Of a DNA stretch of 64,000 nt, positions 60,342 to 64,000 are shown in pieces. Source of the DNA: Opitutaceae bacterium (GTDB taxonomy: Bacteria; Verrucomicrobiota; Verrucomicrobiia; Opitutales; Opitutaceae). The number at the start of each line of letters is the position of its first letter. Position 1 is the first letter of the stretch. The translations under genes and the position numbers were made by a program. The DNA lies in the NCBI GenBank assembly GCA_030693515.1, contig JAUYAK010000019.1, positions 1 through 64,000 on the forward strand, read 5' to 3'. A model generated the notes under the pieces. It was not told where the DNA came from, did no database searches, and worked only from the letters and a program-made list of their open reading frames with translations.

Positions 60342-63300
60342 TTAGCGGACGGTGGCTGGCCCGGCGTCCCGCGGAAGAGCATCCAATTCCGCATCGGTCC
60401 AAGCCTTCTCGCGGGTGGCGGTCGCGGCGCGGACCGTGCCGATCGTTTCCGGGGCGACGGCGGTCGTTTGCCCGGCGAACTCGCGCCGCACATAGGTGAG
60501 GATGGCGGCGATCTGGGCGTCGTCGAATTGCCGCCACGGCGGCATGATGAAGCCGCGCGCAGGGCTTTCCTTGCCGTGCAAGACGATGCGGGCGAGCACT
60601 TCGTCGCCGGCCTGCAGCCAGCGCGAACCAACGAGCGCCGGAGCGAGCGCCGTGCGGCCGAGGCCGTCCTCCTGGTGACACGTGGCGCACGCGACGTTGT
60701 AGGCGTTGCGGCCGGTTTCGAATGCCTGCTGGGCCGCGCGCAACGCCGGGTCCTCGGAATTGCGCTGCTGATAGGTCGTAAGCAGCGACGTCAGGCGCGG
60801 ATCGCGGTGTGCGCGGATGGCGGCGAGGCTCGTGCTGCTGAGCACGCCGGCTTGGAAGGTGCCGGCGTTGAGCCGGGTGAGCATCGCGTGCGCCCAGGCC
60901 GGCTTCTCGCTCAACAGGCGCTGCGCTGCGGCTTGGAGCCGGGGTGTCAGCGTGGGGAATACCTCCATGGCCACCTCTGCGGCGGTGACGCTGTCGTAGC
61001 CGCCGAGCGCGGCGAGGCGTTTGGCGCGGCGGGTCTCGTTTTTCTCGGTGCGCACCAAGTCCGCGATGATGGGCAGGCCTTCGGGCGCGGCGGTGGTGGC
61101 AAACAAATCAAGGTAGGTCTGCTGATCGGCCTCGGCGAGGCCGCCGCGTCGCATGGCCGCGACCGCCTCGCCCATCGCCTCCGGTCGGCCGAGGCGCGCA
61201 CCGAGCGCGACGAGCGCCGCGCTGGGGCGGCCACCCTGCCACGCGCGAGCGAGGGCGGCGCGCATGGCCGCCGGCACGGGTTCGACGACCCCGCCCGTGA
61301 GGCCCCGGGCCATGCCCGCCAGCAACCGGCCGGCGGCGGCGGCATCCGGTGCCGCCTCGAGCAGCCGGCCGCAGTAATCGAGGTTGCGCGCGAGGTGCTC
61401 CGGCGTGCGCTCGACGAGCCATTCCGAATACACGCCTTGTTTCAGCGTGCGGTATTTGTGCGGACCTTGATCGGCGGTGAAGCGTTGGCCGATGCGTTCC
61501 GCCGTATGGTTCACAAACATCCGCGACTGCCAGACCGACGGATCGCGCACGAGGGCGAGCAGTTCCTCGCGTCCGCGCTCCGCCTGCGCCTCGATCGCCC
61601 ACCATACGAGCAGCGGCAGATGTTTGTCCGCCGCGTCTTCATCCCGGCCGAGGAGAGCGCGGATGATGGGAAAAGCCTGCCCGGCCGGCAGCCGCCGCGC
61701 GCTGCTCGCTAGCTGGCTGCGCACCTCCACGTCGGGCTCGGTCTGCGCGAGGGCAGCGAGCGCCTCGCGCGTGGTCGCCCAGACGCTATTGCGATCGCCA
61801 AGGAGGCGCACGGCCCAGCGGCGGATGTGGGCATCGGCGTGCGTAAGCGCGGCGCGGAGCTGAGCCTCGTCGAGTTCTCCGCGCAGGTTCAATACCCAGA
61901 AAGCCTCGAGCGCGGAGGCTTCATTTTTCTCCAGCATGGCCCGCAGCTCCGCGGCGATCGGTTCGGAACGCGTGGCCAAAAGCCGCCTCGCCTGCTCCCG
62001 CCGCTCGCGGTTGGGATGCGCGAGCACCGTCAGCAGCTCATCCGTCTTCAGCGAGCGCAAATCGACCGGACGCGGTCGGGCGAAGTTTTCCGGCACGATG
62101 CGGAAGATGCGGCCGTTGGTCTTGTCCCAGGTGTCGGTGGGCTGCACGTGCGTCATGCGTGCGTCGGTCCAGTCGGCGATGTAGATTGCGCCATCGGGGC
62201 CGAGTTCGAGATCGACCGGGCGGAAGGTGCGGTCCGCGGAATCGGCCAGCAGCGTGCTGTCGATGGTGCGAAAGGTCGAGGTGTCGCGCAGCACGCGGCT
62301 GGCCTGCACCCGGTTCGTCATCGCCATGCCTGCGACCACTCCGCCCTCAAGCGCCGGCATCGCGCCGCCTTCGTAGATGATGAACGCCTGCGCGAACCGC
62401 GGACTGTAGCCCTCGTGCGCCATGTGCTCAAAAAAACCAAAGATGAATGGATTCAACGCTGGCCCGTGCTTCGGCCAGTTTTTCACGTAGGTCGCGCCTT
62501 GCGCATAGTGGAGGCCGCGTGTGGCGCCGAAGTTGGTGCCGGAGAAGGCCCGCCCGAAACGGTCAAACTCCAGGCTGTGCGTGTTGCCGCCGCCCTCGGC
62601 GAAAACCTCAAAGACTCGTGTGCCCGGATGGTAGCGCCAGATGCCCTGCCCGAGCAGCTTGATGCCCTGCACGTCGAGCGTCGTCGTGCTGCCGGTCGCG
62701 CCGTAGAGCCAGCCGTCGGGGCCCCAGTGCAGGCTGGTGGCGAGCGAGTGGGTGTCCTCGAGGCCGAAGCCCGCGAGGTGCACCTCGGGATCGCCGTCGG
62801 GCACGTCGTCGCCGTCCCGATCGGGATAGAACAAGAGGTAGGGCGACATCATCACCCACACGCCGCCGTCGCCGGGCAGGACGCTCGTCGCCATGTTCAG
62901 GCCGTCGAGAAACGTCTTCACCGTCTCAAATTTCCCGTCGCCGTCGCGGTCCTCAAGGATCGTGATCTTGTCCGCGCCGCGGAAATGCCGCGGCGGCGGC
63001 GGCGACACGCGGTCGAACTCCGCGCGGATGTATTGATCGTAGCCGGTGATCGTGACGCCCGCGGGAAACGGATACTGGAGATACTGCACGACCCAGAGCC
63101 GGCCACGCTCGTCGAACCTAAGGTCGATCGGCTGTCGCACGGCGGGTTCGCTGGCGACGAGTTCGAGACGGTAGCCCGGGGCCATGGTGATTTTCTTCAG
63201 GCTCTCGGCCGCAGGAAGCGGCGCCGCCTCCCCGCGCAGGTCCTGGCCGGCCGTCTTGAAGCTCTTCACAAACTCCGCGATCTCGGGCGTGAACGGTCCC

Positions 63301-63380
63301 GGCGCAGCGGCCGGCGAAGTCTGGCCCAGTGCAGAAAAGGCAGACACGAGGAGACTGACCAAGGAAAGAAAGTGGCGCAT
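60342..63380 (-). CDS. PVC-type membrane-bound dehydrogenase with HEAT-like repeats and C-terminal haem domain
   Basis: 1012 residues. Signal peptide about 1-19. Residues 60-430 are a sugar-dehydrogenase-like propeller (GYRLELVASEPAVRQPIDLR, HSLATSLHWGPDGWLYGATG, ELGPDGAIYIADWTDARMTH), the putative membrane-bound dehydrogenase domain of Verrucomicrobiota and Planctomycetota. Residues 450-860 hold HEAT-like helical repeats (ALTHADAHIRRWAVRLLGDR and others). The C-terminal monohaem domain has CATCH (Cys898) and MPPWRQF with the likely Met ligand. It probably oxidises a sugar-derived substrate in the periplasm. A sulfatase gene lies 92 bp upstream on the same strand, suggesting sulfated-glycan use. 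Confidence 0.88.
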   Translation of the reverse strand: MRHFLSLVSLLVSAFSALGQTSPAAAPGPFTPEIAEFVKSFKTAGQDLRGEAAPLPAAESLKKITMAPGYRLELVASEPAVRQPIDLRFDERGRLWVVQYLQYPFPAGVTITGYDQYIRAEFDRVSPPPPRHFRGADKITILEDRDGDGKFETVKTFLDGLNMATSVLPGDGGVWVMMSPYLLFYPDRDGDDVPDGDPEVHLAGFGLEDTHSLATSLHWGPDGWLYGATGSTTTLDVQGIKLLGQGIWRYHPGTRVFEVFAEGGGNTHSLEFDRFGRAFSGTNFGATRGLHYAQGATYVKNWPKHGPALNPFIFGFFEHMAHEGYSPRFAQAFIIYEGGAMPALEGGVVAGMAMTNRVQASRVLRDTSTFRTIDSTLLADSADRTFRPVDLELGPDGAIYIADWTDARMTHVQPTDTWDKTNGRIFRIVPENFARPRPVDLRSLKTDELLTVLAHPNRERREQARRLLATRSEPIAAELRAMLEKNEASALEAFWVLNLRGELDEAQLRAALTHADAHIRRWAVRLLGDRNSVWATTREALAALAQTEPDVEVRSQLASSARRLPAGQAFPIIRALLGRDEDAADKHLPLLVWWAIEAQAERGREELLALVRDPSVWQSRMFVNHTAERIGQRFTADQGPHKYRTLKQGVYSEWLVERTPEHLARNLDYCGRLLEAAPDAAAAGRLLAGMARGLTGGVVEPVPAAMRAALARAWQGGRPSAALVALGARLGRPEAMGEAVAAMRRGGLAEADQQTYLDLFATTAAPEGLPIIADLVRTEKNETRRAKRLAALGGYDSVTAAEVAMEVFPTLTPRLQAAAQRLLSEKPAWAHAMLTRLNAGTFQAGVLSSTSLAAIRAHRDPRLTSLLTTYQQRNSEDPALRAAQQAFETGRNAYNVACATCHQEDGLGRTALAPALVGSRWLQAGDEVLARIVLHGKESPARGFIMPPWRQFDDAQIAAILTYVRREFAGQTTAVAPETIGTVRAATATREKAWTDAELDALPRDAGPATVR

Positions 63381-63472
63381 GAGGAGGAGGCGTGGGGTGC
63401 GATGACAACAACACGCGGCAGAGCGGCTGCAAGCCAGACGCCCAGCTCAAGCGCACAGCTAATCTCCGACCG

Positions 63473-64000
63473 TCAATAATCCCGGAAAGGCCCGCGCGGC
63501 TCGGCGGCTTCCATCTCGGCCTGCCAGCGGGCAAAGGCCGCTTTGAGCTCGGCAAGCTTCCCGGGGTGCGAGGCGACGAGATTTTTCGTTTCACCGGGAT
63601 CGGCGTCGAGGTCGAAGAGTTCCTCCTTGGCGGGCACTTCGCCCCGCTTGCCGCGCGGCGTGGTGGCCAGCCATTTCCAGTTTCCGACCCGCGCGGCTTG
63701 GTAGCCGTCGGGCCAGTCCCAGAACATCTCGCGCCGCGGCGATCCCGTCGTTCCCCGCAGGACCGGCAGCATATCGAAGCCGTCGCAGGTCACGCCCGCA
63801 GGCAACGTCGCGCCCGCGGCGCCGGCCAGAGTGGGAAGGATTTCCAGCGCGGTGAGGAACTCGTGCGTCGTTTTCCCGGCGGGGATATTGCCCGGCCACC
63901 ACGCGAGCAGGGGCACGCGGAGGCCGCCCTCGTAGCCGGTGGCCTTGCCCCCGCGCAGCCGGACCTCGTCGATGCGCGCGCCGGTGCGGCCGTTGTCGGA
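63473..64000 (-). CDS. Sulfatase, C-terminal 175 residues (gene continues beyond the window)
   Basis: The visible part begins SDNGRTG and includes YEGGLRVPLLAWWPGNIPAG, typical of arylsulfatases downstream of the active site. The C-terminal region has FDMLPVLRG, REMFWDWPDG and ELFDLDADPGETKNL, the standard end of the family. The formylglycine motif (CxPxR) lies outside the window, so catalytic type cannot be confirmed. It precedes the large CxxCH dehydrogenase on the same strand and fits a sulfated-polysaccharide degradation setting. Confidence 0.85.
   Translation of the reverse strand, partial: SDNGRTGARIDEVRLRGGKATGYEGGLRVPLLAWWPGNIPAGKTTHEFLTALEILPTLAGAAGATLPAGVTCDGFDMLPVLRGTTGSPRREMFWDWPDGYQAARVGNWKWLATTPRGKRGEVPAKEELFDLDADPGETKNLVASHPGKLAELKAAFARWQAEMEAAEPRGPFRDY

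Noticed and set aside
61827-63479. 550-codon plus-strand frame opposite the PVC-type dehydrogenase
   Set aside because: No motifs and biased composition; the minus strand holds the real gene with signal peptide and CATCH motif.

Overview
The window is high-GC DNA from a member of the Verrucomicrobiota, most plausibly close to Opitutaceae. The evidence is a Verru_Chthon-type pseudopilin cassette, planctomycete/verrucomicrobial cytochrome families (DUF1549/DUF1553, DUF1592/DUF1588/DUF1585, DUF1501, DUF1552), large CxxCH dehydrogenases, a sulfatase, and TonB receptors under ECF/FecR control. This placement is inferred from gene families only. No rRNA, CRISPR array, integrase or plasmid/phage replication gene was seen.

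Layout. 1-10.1 kb: a transglutaminase-like exported protein, then a compact run of pseudopilin genes whose order parallels GspG-G-H-I-J-K, closed by a small secreted protein. 10.2-10.7 kb: a tRNA-Met with a small GIY-YIG nuclease gene directly behind it, bracketed by two damaged tRNA-like copies. 10.8-17.98 kb: a membrane spermidine-synthase-like protein, then a lipid locus (CrtI-like oxidoreductase, FabZ, FabI, OleA/FabH-like thiolase, OleB-like hydrolase). 17.9-28.5 kb: housekeeping genes (malQ, lepB, lepA, fabD, a PilT-type ATPase, dapA, dapB, ruvA) and an ECF sigma/anti-sigma pair. 28.7-30.1 kb: tRNA-Lys, a NarL-type response regulator and a Pal-type lipoprotein. 30.2-42.2 kb: a FecI-FecR-FecA-like signalling and uptake set, a second TonB receptor, a Tat-exported FAD oxidoreductase and a sugar-dehydrogenase/multihaem protein. 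42.2-46.75 kb: a DUF1549/DUF1553 cytochrome with its DUF1501 partner. 46.75-50.8 kb: an accessory island with a 5'-truncated RHS gene, an immunity-like membrane protein, tandem repeats and a decayed RAYT transposase. 51-64 kb: TlpA-like protein, esterase, a DUF1592-type cytochrome with DUF1552 partner, orphan immunity-like and antitoxin-like genes, an ankyrin protein, a second decayed RAYT, a propeller-like protein, a large CxxCH dehydrogenase and the 3' part of a sulfatase.

How it fits together. The pseudopilins (with the PilT-type ATPase elsewhere in the window) suggest a type II secretion/type IV pilus-like surface machine. The TonB receptors, dehydrogenases, haem proteins, DUF1501/DUF1552 proteins and sulfatase look like an envelope system for taking up and oxidising complex substrates.

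The most unusual signal is in the repeats. Three unrelated palindromic repeat families occur at gene 5' ends. In three exported proteins (31-1863, 4853-6127, 57467-59023) the repeat itself is read in frame as part of the cleavable leader. One family has the GTAG-plus-hairpin form of REP sequences, and the window holds two RAYT-like genes that both carry a Trp-to-stop change at the same column before the HUH motif. The tRNA/GIY-YIG arrangement at 10.2-10.7 kb also looks like an undescribed kind of tRNA-targeted element.
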